A model generated the notes under the pieces. That model made no database searches. It had not been told where the DNA came from and saw only the letters and a program-made list of their open reading frames with translations. Position numbers and translations under genes: made by a program. From Streptomyces humidus (GTDB lineage: Bacteria > Actinomycetota > Actinomycetes > Streptomycetales > Streptomycetaceae), in assembly GCF_014649655.1 (NCBI RefSeq), contig NZ_BMTL01000025.1:1-64000 (forward strand): 64,000 nucleotides of DNA, given 5' to 3'. Position 1 is the stretch's first letter. Each line of letters starts with the position of its first letter. Positions 55,033-63,622 of this stretch are shown piece after piece.

Positions 55033-56093
55033 CCGCGCTCGACTCCGCGGTGCGGGAACCGGCCAGGGCTCTTGCGGCCGCGCCCCACGCCCATCAGGTC
55101 CTGTCCCGCTGCCGTTCGCTGGCCCGGCCCGCGCTCAGGGAGGCCGTGGAGCGGTCGCACCCCTGGGTGGCCGAGATGGCCGGCTACTCCTTCGGCTGGT
55201 GCGGGATCGGCGGGGCCCCCGCGACCGGGTCCTCCGGGAAAGGCCTGCGCCAGGCCCTCGCGGTGCTGGGCGCGGAGGCGGCCGGCGCGTCCGGGCGGGC
55301 CGGGGTGCCCGCTGCGGTCGCGGTGGAACTCGTGCACGCGTTCTCCCTGCTGCACGACGACATCATGGACGGCGACCCGGTCCGGCGGGGGCGCGCCACG
55401 GTGTGGAAGGCCTACGGCACCGGCGCGGCTGTCCTCGCCGGAGACGCGCTGTTCGCCCTGGCCGTCGAGACGCTCGCGCGGCAACCGCTCCCGGCGGGCG
55501 CCGACGCCGTGCGGATGCTGTCGGGGGCCCTCGGGGACCTCGTCCGCGGGCAGGCCGACGACCTGTTGTTCGCGGACCGGCCCTGGACGGGGCCCGAGCG
55601 GGTGCGGCCGGAGGCGTACCGGACGATGGCCGAGGGCAAGACCGGGGCGCTGCTGGGCTGTGCGGCCGCTCTCGGCGCCGTTCTGGGCGGCGCGAGCGCG
55701 GGCACGGCGGCCGCCCTCGACCGGGCGGGACGGCACCTGGGGATCGCGTTCCAGGTCGTCGACGACATGCTGGGCGTGTGGGGCGACCCGTCGGTCACCG
55801 GCAAGCCCGTCCACGGCGATCTGCGGGAGCGCAAGAAGACGTTCCCGGTGCTGGCCGCCCTCGGCTCCCCGGCCCCCGCCGCGCGCCGCCTGGCCGCGGT
55901 CCTGGAGCAGGGCGGCGATCCGGCCGAGGCGGCCGAACTGGTCGAGGCGGCGGGCGGCCGGGCCGCGGCGCTTCGCGAGACGGGCCGGCAGGTCGCCGCC
56001 GCCGAGTCGGCGCTCGCCGGGGCGCCGCTGGCCGCCGGGGCCGTCCGCGACCTGCGCGCCCTGGTCGAGTTCGCCGTACGCCGGGACCTCTGA
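55029..56093 (+). CDS. polyprenyl diphosphate synthase
   Basis: A 354-residue all-helical trans-isoprenyl diphosphate synthase. The first Asp-rich motif is HDDIMDGDPVRRG (DDIMD, 110-114); the second is VVDDMLGVWGD (245-249), where the final Asp of DDxxD is Gly. SSGKGLRQ supplies the diphosphate-binding Lys/Arg. 'AEMAGYSFGWC' before the SGK motif resembles the polyprenyl transferases known as cargo of family 2 encapsulins, though the long disordered N-terminus of those is absent and no shell gene is nearby. TTG 55029 (TTGA overlap) is used; GTG 55050 is an alternative. Confidence 0.87.
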   Translation: MTALDSAVREPARALAAAPHAHQVLSRCRSLARPALREAVERSHPWVAEMAGYSFGWCGIGGAPATGSSGKGLRQALAVLGAEAAGASGRAGVPAAVAVELVHAFSLLHDDIMDGDPVRRGRATVWKAYGTGAAVLAGDALFALAVETLARQPLPAGADAVRMLSGALGDLVRGQADDLLFADRPWTGPERVRPEAYRTMAEGKTGALLGCAAALGAVLGGASAGTAAALDRAGRHLGIAFQVVDDMLGVWGDPSVTGKPVHGDLRERKKTFPVLAALGSPAPAARRLAAVLEQGGDPAEAAELVEAAGGRAAALRETGRQVAAAESALAGAPLAAGAVRDLRALVEFAVRRDL

Positions 56094-56200
56094 GACAGGC
56101 CGCGAAAGGAGTTGACCCGGACCGTGGCCGCGGGCGAGGGTGCGAGGCGGACAAGGCGCGGCCGCTCTCCCTCTCCGCCCGCGCCGGAAGGGTGACCGCC

Positions 56201-57160
56201 TTGATCGGCATCTCGGACATCGAAGCGGCCGCGGAACGGATCGCCGGACACGTCGTCCGCACTCCGACCGCGCCGAGCCCCGGCCTGTCGGCGCTGCTCG
56301 GCGTGCCGGTGACCGCGAAGCTGGAACTCCTCCAGCGCACCGGCTCGTTCAAGGCACGCGGGGCGACGGCCAAGCTGCTGTCGTTGAGCGAGGCCGAGCG
56401 GGCGGCCGGGGTCGTCGCGGTGAGCGGCGGCAACCACGGGATCGCGCTCGCGGTCATGGCCGCCGCGCTGGAGGTGAAGGCCACGGTCGTGATGCCGCGT
56501 TCGGCGCCCGCCCGTGCCGTCGAGATCGCGCGGACGGCCGGGGCGTCGGTGCGGGTGACCGACACGATGGACGAGGCGTTCTCGCTGGTGGAGCGGTTGC
56601 GGCAGGAGGGCTTCACGCTGGTGCACCCGTTCGACGATCCCGTGGTCGTCGCCGGGCAGGGCACGGTCGGTCTGGAGTTCGCCGCCGACGCCGACGAGGT
56701 CACGGACGTACTGGTGAGCGTCGGGGGCGGCGGACTGATCGCCGGTGTCGCCGCGGCCCTGCGCGCCCGTCGCCCGCGGGTGCGGATCTGGGGCGTGGAG
56801 ACCGAGGGCGCGCAGGCGATGTCGCAGGCGCTGGCGGCGGGCGGGCCGGTGCCGGTCGCGCTGTCGTCGATCGTCTCCACCCTCAGTGCGCCGTCCGTCT
56901 CGCAGCTGACGTACGACCAGGTGTCCGCCCTGGTCACCGACGTGCTGAGCGTCCCCGACCGGGAGGCCGTGCGGGGGTGTCTGGACCTGGCCGAGCACGC
57001 CAAGCTGTGGACCGAGCCGGCGGCGGGCTGCCTCCTGCCTGCGGCCCGGCAGGTCGTCGAGCGGATGGGGCACGACGTGCGGCTGGGCCTGGTGGTCTGC
57101 GGCGGCAACGCGACGACCGCGGACATGGCGGTGTGGACGGAGCAGTTCGGGTTGCGCTGA
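56201..57160 (+). CDS. PLP-dependent threonine/serine dehydratase-like enzyme
   Basis: A 319-residue fold-type II PLP enzyme. The Schiff-base lysine lies in TGSFKARGA, the substrate loop is VSGGNHGIAL, and the phosphate-binding glycine loop is VSVGGGGLIAGV. It lacks the C-terminal regulatory ACT domain of IlvA, so it is catabolic-type threonine dehydratase or a serine racemase-like enzyme. TTG 56201 is chosen since AAGGG is 9 bases upstream and the protein then begins I-G-I-S-D-I like relatives; GTG 56192 is possible. It follows the polyprenyl synthase gene by 107 bases. Confidence 0.87.
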   Translation: MIGISDIEAAAERIAGHVVRTPTAPSPGLSALLGVPVTAKLELLQRTGSFKARGATAKLLSLSEAERAAGVVAVSGGNHGIALAVMAAALEVKATVVMPRSAPARAVEIARTAGASVRVTDTMDEAFSLVERLRQEGFTLVHPFDDPVVVAGQGTVGLEFAADADEVTDVLVSVGGGGLIAGVAAALRARRPRVRIWGVETEGAQAMSQALAAGGPVPVALSSIVSTLSAPSVSQLTYDQVSALVTDVLSVPDREAVRGCLDLAEHAKLWTEPAAGCLLPAARQVVERMGHDVRLGLVVCGGNATTADMAVWTEQFGLR

Positions 57161-57528
57161 GAGCATTCCCGCCGAGAGCAGTCCGACCATGGCGGACCCG
57201 GCTTCGAGGAAGGCGCTCGAGGGCGACGCTTCGACGGGATCGCGGGAATTCGCCGGATGGGCCCTCGCACGGGAATGGGCCACGGGCAAGGAGGTCGTTC
57301 GCCGAGGCGCCGGACTCCGGCGTGTTCGGCGCTGGTCGCACCACAGGAGGAAGTCGTGGCTGCCGCCCGCTTATTTCCCTTTTCCTCGCACACGCATGCG
57401 GTCCAGGCCCGACTTTCTTGAATGAAAGACAGGAATCGCGCCGGAGTTGCGGATCGATTGAACGGACCCCCTCGCGCCGGGCGTACCACTGGGAAAGGTG
57501 AATACCAGCGGTTCAGCGAGGGATGGCC
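57161..57528. other. 368-bp intergenic region
   Basis: No convincing gene. It holds an inverted repeat CGCCGGA-C-TCCGGCG at 57308-57322 and becomes relatively AT-rich near 57370-57460, where the promoter of the pseudokinase gene probably lies, but no clear -35/-10 pair stands out. Confidence 0.5.
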
Positions 57529-59190
57529 ATGGTCAAGACGCACGTCTCCACGCACGAGTTGGTCGCCGGGAGGTACCGGCTGCTCGACGTCGTCCACCGG
57601 GAGACGAACCGCGTCAGCTGGTACGGCGAGTACGTCGAGGACACCGGGGCGGTCCGCCCGTGTCTGGTCACCGCCATCGAACTGCCCCCCGACCAGTGCG
57701 AGGAGAAGGCGCGTCAGGCCGCCGACCGGGTACTGGGCATGTCCGAGACGATGGCGCGGCTGTGTCCGGGCCGGATCGCCGCGGTCGTGGACGCCGTGGA
57801 GGAGGCGGGCTCCCTGTGGACCGTCACCGAGTGGATCGACGGTCCGCCGCTCGGCCAGCTCATCGCGCAGAAGGGCGCGTTCAGCCCGGCCCGGGCGGCG
57901 GCGATCGGGCTGCAGCTGCTGGACGTCCTGGAGGCCGCGCACAGTGAGGGCATCACCCACGGCGAGCTGAGCCCCGGGCAGGTGTTCCTGCGGAGCCAGG
58001 GCCCCCTCGTCCTCACCGGGTTCGGGCTGGCGGGAGCGACGCTCGCCCCGCGGATGGCCGCGCCGTCGTACGCCTCCCCCGAGCAGGCGCGCGACGAGCG
58101 CATCGGCCCGGCGGCCGATCTGTGGGCGCTGGGCGCGATCCTCTACACGATGGTCGAGGGGCGGCCGCCGTACCGGGACCGGGACAGGCCCGAGGCGACG
58201 CTGAAGGGCGTGGACCGGCTGCCGCTGCGCGCCCCCCTGCGGGCGGGCCCCCTCGCGCCGACCGTGCAGGGGCTGCTGCGCAAGGACTCCCGCGAACGGC
58301 TGACCCGCACGGTCGTACGTCAGTCCCTCACCCAGGTGCTGGACGACGACCCGCACGCCGCCCTGCCCACGCCACGGCTGCGACGCGTCCGTGACGCGGC
58401 CCGGCACGTGGGCCCGCAGTGGAGCGGCAGGGCCATGGCGGCCGGAACCGCGCTGGCCGTCGTCACTGTGGCGTTCGCCGCCCTCGTCGTGACCCATCAA
58501 CTGCCCGACGCCGACGACACCTCGGCGGGAGGGACGCAGGCCCGCCCGTCCGCATCCGCTCCCGCGCCCGACGAGGACGCAGGCGACAGAGGCGCCACGA
58601 CGCCCACGCCCGCGCCCACCCCGGCCCCCTCCTCGGCGGCCGCGAGCCCGGCCGCGCCGGCCCGCCCGTCGGCGAGCGCCTCGCCGCCGGACGCTCCGCC
58701 GTCCGCCGCCGCGACCGCCCTCCCCAAGGGCTACAGCGTCTACCGGGCGCCCGAGGGATTCTCGGTCGCCCTGCCCGCGGGGTGGAAGCGGCTGGAGACC
58801 GCGCGCGGCGCCGACCACGCGTTCCGCGTCACGTTCGGAGCCTCCGGCGATCCGCGCACCCTCGCGGTGACCTACAGCGAGAGCGCCGGACCCGACCCGG
58901 TCGCCGTCTGGCGGGACGACGTCGAACCGAATCTGAGGAAGGCCGACGGTTTCCGGCGGATCGGCGCGATCAGGGCGACGACGTACCAGGGGTACAAGGC
59001 CGCCGACATGGAGTGGGTCTTCGACGTCGACGGCGGACAGGGTCGGACCTTCGGCCGCGGTTTCCTGCTCGGCGGGCACCGCAGCTTCTCGCTGCGCTGG
59101 ACGACGCCCGCCGGGGAGTGGGACAGCAAGGCCGACCGGCAGGCCCTCGACACCTTCCTGAAGACCTTCCGGCCCGGCTCAGCCGCCTGA
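57529..59190 (+). CDS. membrane-anchored serine/threonine pseudokinase
   Basis: A 553-residue protein. Residues about 10-270 have a protein-kinase fold with 'SYASPEQARDERIGPAADLW' and 'ALGAILYTMVEGRPPYRDRD', but key catalytic residues are lost: the HRD motif is HGE (144-146, THGELSPGQVF), DFG is GFG (164-166), and the ATP-site Lys is not seen (VTAIELP). One TM helix is at about 303-324, then an Ala/Pro/Ser-rich linker (about 330-400) and an extracellular domain (about 400-553). ATG 57529 is favoured because GAGGG is 7 bases upstream; ATG 57523 would leave 1 base. Likely a non-catalytic sensor or scaffold. Confidence 0.88.
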   Translation: MVKTHVSTHELVAGRYRLLDVVHRETNRVSWYGEYVEDTGAVRPCLVTAIELPPDQCEEKARQAADRVLGMSETMARLCPGRIAAVVDAVEEAGSLWTVTEWIDGPPLGQLIAQKGAFSPARAAAIGLQLLDVLEAAHSEGITHGELSPGQVFLRSQGPLVLTGFGLAGATLAPRMAAPSYASPEQARDERIGPAADLWALGAILYTMVEGRPPYRDRDRPEATLKGVDRLPLRAPLRAGPLAPTVQGLLRKDSRERLTRTVVRQSLTQVLDDDPHAALPTPRLRRVRDAARHVGPQWSGRAMAAGTALAVVTVAFAALVVTHQLPDADDTSAGGTQARPSASAPAPDEDAGDRGATTPTPAPTPAPSSAAASPAAPARPSASASPPDAPPSAAATALPKGYSVYRAPEGFSVALPAGWKRLETARGADHAFRVTFGASGDPRTLAVTYSESAGPDPVAVWRDDVEPNLRKADGFRRIGAIRATTYQGYKAADMEWVFDVDGGQGRTFGRGFLLGGHRSFSLRWTTPAGEWDSKADRQALDTFLKTFRPGSAA

Positions 59191-60666
59191 GCGGGACGAA
59201 CGGTCCGGCGCGCGGAACGAGCGCAGCGGACCGCCGTGCAGGGGCGTCGTGTCCCAGCGCGCGGTGAACGTCCGCGCGGCGAGGGAGCAGGTCACCCGCA
59301 GGCGGTGCGGCGTCTCCAGGAAGACGATGTGCACGGCGAGCGTGTCGGCGTCGGTCCAGCCGCCGCCGACCGCGGTGGGCAGCGGGTCGTCGCTCACCCG
59401 CCAGCCGCCCGCCGTGGGCAGCTCCAGCCTGAGGCCGCCCTGCTTCTCGGCGAGGCCGAGCGTCCACCCGTCGGGTCCTGCGGCGAGTGTGACGCCGGTC
59501 AGCCCCGGCTGGTCGGCGCAGACCCCGCCGGCGGGGACGAACGCGGCCTGCGCCCACTGTGCGGCCCCCTGGGGCGGCGCCGGCTCGCCGGCGGCCGGGG
59601 GCAGTGCGAGCCGCTCCAGCCGCCGGGCGAGCGCCGAGTCGGCCTCCTCGCGGCCGGTCAGCGGCCCCGGCCCGAACGCGGGCAGCAGGTGCTCCCAGAC
59701 GAGGGTGAGCAGCGCCTGCATGTCGCGCGTGGCCGCGGTCGTCGCGATCACGGCGTCGTGCTCGGGCAGGATCAGGCAGAACTGTCCATAGGCTCCGTCG
59801 CCGCGGTAGCCGTGCCGGGAGCGCCAGAACTGGAAGCCGTAGCCGCGGTCCCAGTCCAGACGGTCCGCGTCGGCGGGGACCCCGGGGTTCGTCGGCACGT
59901 GTTCGCGGGTGGCCTCGGCGACCCACTCGGGTGACAGCAGCCGTTCGCCCTGCCGGCTGCCCTCGTCCAGATAGAGCTGTCCCAGTCGGGCGATCGCGTC
60001 CGTCGTGCCGTGCAGCCCGCTGAAGCCGAGTTCGCGGCCGGACCCGTCGGTCAGCCAGGCGACCTCGCCGAACCCGAGCGGGTCCAGCAGGCGGGGCCGC
60101 AGATACTCGGTGAGCGAGCGGCCCGTCACGCGCTGCACGATCGCGGCGAGGGTGTAGGTGGCGGGCTGGTTGTACGCGAACACGCTTCCCGGCTCACGGT
60201 CCGGCGGCAGCAGCAGAAATCCCCGGACGAGGTCGTCGCGGTCGAGGGCGTGCGCCCGGTCGTAGGTCTCCTCCTCGTGCCCGCTGGCCATCGACGCCAG
60301 ATGGCGCACCAGCATCGCCCGGCTGCGCGGGTCGGTGATCTCCGCGTCGAACTCGGGGAAGTACGACACGACGGGGTCGTCGAGGCCGATCAGTCCCTCC
60401 GCGAGGGCGAAGCCCACGGCGGTGGACGTGAAGCTCTTGCTGAGCGAGTACAGCAGCTGGAGCCGGTCGGGCGTGTACGGCTCCCACCAGCCGGAGGCGA
60501 CGAGCCGGCCGTGACGCAGGATCATCAGGCTGTGCGGCTCGATGAGCTCGGCCGCCTCGACGGCGTCGAGGAACGCGAGGACGCCGAGGGCGTCGACGCC
60601 CTCGGCGGACGGGGTGCTCGACGGCAGGGCGGACGGGGCGCCGGAAGGCGTGGGGTGAGCGCTCAT
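59179..60666 (-). CDS. serine hydrolase of the beta-lactamase/AmpC family
   Basis: A 495-residue class C beta-lactamase-like protein. The nucleophile motif SxxK is SLSKSFTSTAVGF; the YxN motif is in FAYNQPATYTLA; 'GYGFQFWRSRHGYRGDGAYG' precedes the third box, an HGY-like loop. A C-terminal beta-rich domain of about 120 residues follows. No signal peptide is evident, so it is probably a cytosolic esterase/peptidase. ATG 60666 has AGGA 8 bases upstream. Its last 12 bases overlap the 3' end of the convergent pseudokinase gene. Confidence 0.88.
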   Translation of the reverse strand: MSAHPTPSGAPSALPSSTPSAEGVDALGVLAFLDAVEAAELIEPHSLMILRHGRLVASGWWEPYTPDRLQLLYSLSKSFTSTAVGFALAEGLIGLDDPVVSYFPEFDAEITDPRSRAMLVRHLASMASGHEEETYDRAHALDRDDLVRGFLLLPPDREPGSVFAYNQPATYTLAAIVQRVTGRSLTEYLRPRLLDPLGFGEVAWLTDGSGRELGFSGLHGTTDAIARLGQLYLDEGSRQGERLLSPEWVAEATREHVPTNPGVPADADRLDWDRGYGFQFWRSRHGYRGDGAYGQFCLILPEHDAVIATTAATRDMQALLTLVWEHLLPAFGPGPLTGREEADSALARRLERLALPPAAGEPAPPQGAAQWAQAAFVPAGGVCADQPGLTGVTLAAGPDGWTLGLAEKQGGLRLELPTAGGWRVSDDPLPTAVGGGWTDADTLAVHIVFLETPHRLRVTCSLAARTFTARWDTTPLHGGPLRSFRAPDRSSRSGG

Positions 60667-60760
60667 GTCCGCATCCTGCCCCGCCCGCGCCCCGCGATCG
60701 ACGGGTTTTCCGGCCCCCGGCGGCCCGTTTCCCGCGGCGACGGCCGGGGACCCGGACTCC

Positions 60761-61732
60761 ATGGTGCGAATCGGATACACGATGATGACCGAGCAGGCCG
60801 GCCCGCGTGACCTGGTCGGCCACGTGGTGCGGGCCGAGGAGTCGGGGTTCGACTTCTCGGTGACGTCGGACCACTACTTCCCGTGGCTGCGCTCACAGGG
60901 GCACTCCCCGTACGCGTGGAGTGTGCTCGGGGCCGCCGCCCAGGCCACGTCGCGCATTCCCTTGATGACGTACGTGACCTGTCCGACGTTCCGCTACCAC
61001 CCCGCGGTCGTGGCGCAGAAGGCCGCGACGATGCATCTGCTGTCCGAGGGGCGCTTCCGGCTGGGGCTGGGCTCCGGCGAGAACCTCAACGAGCATGTGG
61101 TGGGCGGTGGCTGGCCGTCGGTGGACGTACGGCACGAGATGCTGGAGGAGGCCGTCGGGATCATCCGCGCCCTGTTCGAGGGCGGGCACGTCACACGGCA
61201 CGGGGCCCACTTCGACGTGGACTCGGCGCGGCTGTGGGACCTTCCCGACGAGCCGCCGCCGATCGGGATCGCCGTCTCGGGCGAGCGCTCGTGCGCGCTC
61301 GCCGGCCGGCTGGCCGACCTGGTGATCGCCACCGAGCCGAAGCCCGGCCTGCTGGAGGCCTTCGACCGGCACGGCGGCGCGGGCAAGCCGCGTGTGGGCC
61401 AGCTCCCGGTGTGCCACGACTCCGACCGGGAGACGGCGGTGAAGCGGGCGCACGCCCAGTTCCGCTGGTTCGGCAACGGCTGGAAGGTGAACTCCGAACT
61501 GCCGCACCCCGACTCCTTCGAGTCGGCGACCCGGTTCGTCAAGCCCGACGACGTCGCCTCCTCGATCCCCTGCGGCGACGATCCGGACGACTTCGTCGAG
61601 GCCGTACGCCCCTACGTCGAGGCCGGATTCACGGAGATCGCCCTGGTGCAGGTCGGCGGCGACTCTCAGCCGGCGTACCTGGACTGGTCGGAGAAGACCC
61701 TGCTGCCCGCCCTGCGCGAGGCCTTCGGCTGA
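60761..61732 (+). CDS. F420-dependent LLM-class oxidoreductase
   Basis: A 323-residue luciferase-like TIM-barrel protein, of the F420-dependent glucose-6-phosphate dehydrogenase-like subgroup (TIGR03557 type): 'FDFSVTSDHYFPWLRSQGHS', 'YVTCPTFRYHPAVVAQKAAT', 'RFRLGLGSGENLNEHVVGGG' and 'GIAVSGERSCALAGRLADLV'. It should use reduced or oxidised coenzyme F420; substrate unknown. ATG 60761 is used; GTG 60764 is next to it. It is divergent from the serine hydrolase (94 bases apart) and ends at a strong hairpin. Confidence 0.9.
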   Translation: MVRIGYTMMTEQAGPRDLVGHVVRAEESGFDFSVTSDHYFPWLRSQGHSPYAWSVLGAAAQATSRIPLMTYVTCPTFRYHPAVVAQKAATMHLLSEGRFRLGLGSGENLNEHVVGGGWPSVDVRHEMLEEAVGIIRALFEGGHVTRHGAHFDVDSARLWDLPDEPPPIGIAVSGERSCALAGRLADLVIATEPKPGLLEAFDRHGGAGKPRVGQLPVCHDSDRETAVKRAHAQFRWFGNGWKVNSELPHPDSFESATRFVKPDDVASSIPCGDDPDDFVEAVRPYVEAGFTEIALVQVGGDSQPAYLDWSEKTLLPALREAFG

Positions 61733-61777
61733 GCGGGCCCAGGACTGCCCGCCCTGCGCGGGGCCCGGAGCGCTCCC

Positions 61778-61794
61778 GGTCGGGCCGGACCGCC
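61778..61794. repeat. extra copy of the terminator arm
   Basis: GGTCGGGCCGGACCGCC at 61778-61794 is identical to the immediately following 61795-61811, which forms the left arm of the adjacent hairpin. The duplicated arm could pair with the same right arm. Confidence 0.9.
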
Positions 61795-61830
61795 GGTCGG
61801 GCCGGACCGCCAAGGCGGTCCGGCCCGACC
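61795..61830. terminator. bidirectional hairpin between convergent genes
   Basis: A perfect 17-bp inverted repeat GGTCGGGCCGGACCGCC / GGCGGTCCGGCCCGACC with AA between. It ends directly at the stop codon of the minus-strand DUF6328 gene and lies 62 bases after the LLM gene stop, so it can terminate both. Confidence 0.85.
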
Positions 61831-62325
61831 TCAGTCCGTCGTGTAGCGGCGCCTCGTCCACAGCGGTAGCACGAACCAGCAGAGCGCATACCACGCGACC
61901 ACCCCCGCGACGAGCCAGGGCACGAAGGCGTCGTGGGTGGCCACACGCAGGATCAGCAGCAGCGAGGAGGTCATGGTGGCGAGCAGCAGGAGCAGGCCGG
62001 TCAAGGTCAGCCTGGACGCCACCTGCACCGTCTGCGGCTTCACCCGCCGCCCGGAGACGAGACGGTGCAGGGACACCGGGCCTATGAGGGCGCCGGTCGC
62101 ACAGGCTCCCAGGACCACGGTCACGATGTAGATGACCTGGTCGACGTCCTGCAGCTTCGCGTAGCGCGGGGTGAACACGACGGTCAGCAGAAAGCCGAAG
62201 AGGATCTGCACGCCCGTCTGGGCCACGCGGATCTCCTGGAGGAGCTCGACCCACATCCGGTCGGCTCTCTCCTCCTCGGTCTCGTCCCGCCCCGTGCGCC
62301 GCTCGGCGCTCGTCGTGTCGGTCAC
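61831..62325 (-). CDS. DUF6328-type membrane protein
   Basis: A 164-residue protein with a charged N-terminus (RRTGRDETEEERADRMWVEL) and four hydrophobic helices, for example 'TGVQILFGFLLTVVFTP', 'VIYIVTVVLGACATGALIG', 'LTLTGLLLLLATMTSSLLLI' and 'FVPWLVAGVVAWYALCWFV'. 'LLQEIRVAQTGVQILFGFLL' is the family hallmark. Function unknown. The GTG start at 62325 has GGAGG 10 bases upstream. Confidence 0.87.
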   Translation of the reverse strand: MTDTTSAERRTGRDETEEERADRMWVELLQEIRVAQTGVQILFGFLLTVVFTPRYAKLQDVDQVIYIVTVVLGACATGALIGPVSLHRLVSGRRVKPQTVQVASRLTLTGLLLLLATMTSSLLLILRVATHDAFVPWLVAGVVAWYALCWFVLPLWTRRRYTTD

Positions 62326-62421
62326 CTTTGCCGTCCTCCCGGTTCCGAGGCGGTCCGTCGCCCCCTCCTCCCCGCGAGTACCCCGTCAGCGGCGGTTCTC
62401 GCCGGTCGCCGCCGGGTTCGT

Positions 62422-63405
62422 CTACCAGCGTCCCTCGACCTGCTCCTTGATGCGCCGGTCGTAGAGGTCGCGGACGGCCGCGAGGGTCTGCTCGGAGAGC
62501 TCGGGCAGCCTGGCCGCGGCCGCGTTGGCACGGGCCTGCTCGGGCGAGCGGGCGCCCGGGATCACTGTGGTCACGCCGGGCTGCTGGATGATCCAGCGCA
62601 GCGCGAGCTGGGCCGGGGTGTACCCCTCGGGGGCCAGTGCCGCGAACTCGACGGCCGCCTCCACGCCGGTGGCGTAGTCGACGCCGGAGAAGGTCTCGCC
62701 CTGGTCGAAGGCCTCGCCGTGCCGGTTGTAGGCGCGGTGGTCGTTCTCCGGGAACACGGTGTCCGCCGTGTACTTGCCCGAGAGCAGGCCGGAGGCGAGC
62801 GGGACGCGGGCGATGATGCCGACGCCGGCCGCGCGGGCCGCCGGGAGCACCTCGTGCAGGGGCTTCAGGCGGAAGGGGTTGAGGATGATCTGCACGCTCG
62901 CCACGCCCGGCCGGGCGATCGCGGTGAGGGCCTCGGCGCAGGTCTCCACGCTGACGCCGTAGTGCGCGATGCGCTCCTCCTCGACGAGCGTGTCGAGGGC
63001 GTCGAACACCTCGTCGGTGGAGTAGACGGGGGTCGGCGGGCAGTGCAGCTGGACCAGGTCGATCCGGTCGACGCCGAGGTTGCGGCGGGAACGGTCGTTC
63101 CAGGCGCGGAAGTTGTCCAGGACGTAGTTCTCGGGGATCTGCTCCGCGCGGCGGCCCATCTTGGTGGCGACCAGAACATGCAGGTCCGGCCGGCCGCTGA
63201 GGAACGCGGCGACGGTCTGCTCGCTGCGTCCGTCGCCGTAGACGTCGGCGGTGTCGAAGAAGGTCACTCCCGACTCGGCCGCCGCCTCCAGAACCGTCAG
63301 TGCCTCCTTGTCGTCGACGTCTCCCCAGTCGGCGCCCAGCTGCCAGGTGCCGAGACCGACGACGGATGCGTGCTGACCAGACCTACCGAATTCGCGCTCG
63401 TCCAT
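62422..63405 (-). CDS. aldo/keto reductase
   Basis: A 327-residue NADPH-dependent TIM-barrel reductase. Catalytic residues appear as Asp and Tyr in FFDTADVYGDG, Lys in VLVATKMG and His in LVQLHCPPTP; the cofactor site is near TVIPGARSPEQARANAAA. No obvious ribosome site precedes the ATG at 63405. It lies 96 bases upstream of the DUF6328 gene on the same strand. Substrate unknown; resembles general stress-type aldo/keto reductases such as YhdN/GSP69. Confidence 0.9.
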   Translation of the reverse strand: MDEREFGRSGQHASVVGLGTWQLGADWGDVDDKEALTVLEAAAESGVTFFDTADVYGDGRSEQTVAAFLSGRPDLHVLVATKMGRRAEQIPENYVLDNFRAWNDRSRRNLGVDRIDLVQLHCPPTPVYSTDEVFDALDTLVEEERIAHYGVSVETCAEALTAIARPGVASVQIILNPFRLKPLHEVLPAARAAGVGIIARVPLASGLLSGKYTADTVFPENDHRAYNRHGEAFDQGETFSGVDYATGVEAAVEFAALAPEGYTPAQLALRWIIQQPGVTTVIPGARSPEQARANAAAARLPELSEQTLAAVRDLYDRRIKEQVEGRW

Positions 63406-63622
63406 GGCGTCAGTCTGTCACCCGGTGCGACCTGACGCGGCCGCGGCCTCCCTCCCCCCGGCATCGCGCTGCCGGGACCGTGCCGTCCGCCCGGCCTGGC
63501 TCCCGGCCCCGGAAGGCGTGCGGCACGCAGCCCGCGCGCCGTCGCCGCCCCGAGGCCCACCGGCGTCGGGGCACGACGAAGCCCTCGCACCACGCGTCGG
63601 CCGCGGGCGCCTCGCGCCCGGA

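Noticed and set aside
55029..56093. Polyprenyl synthase as proof of an encapsulin nanocompartment here
   Set aside because: No shell protein gene lies in the window and the disordered targeting extension is missing; resemblance alone is not enough.
62378..62402. GGGTAC on the minus strand before the DUF6328 gene as a SigB-type promoter
   Set aside because: No GNNTN pentamer exists at 14, 15 or 16 bases upstream.
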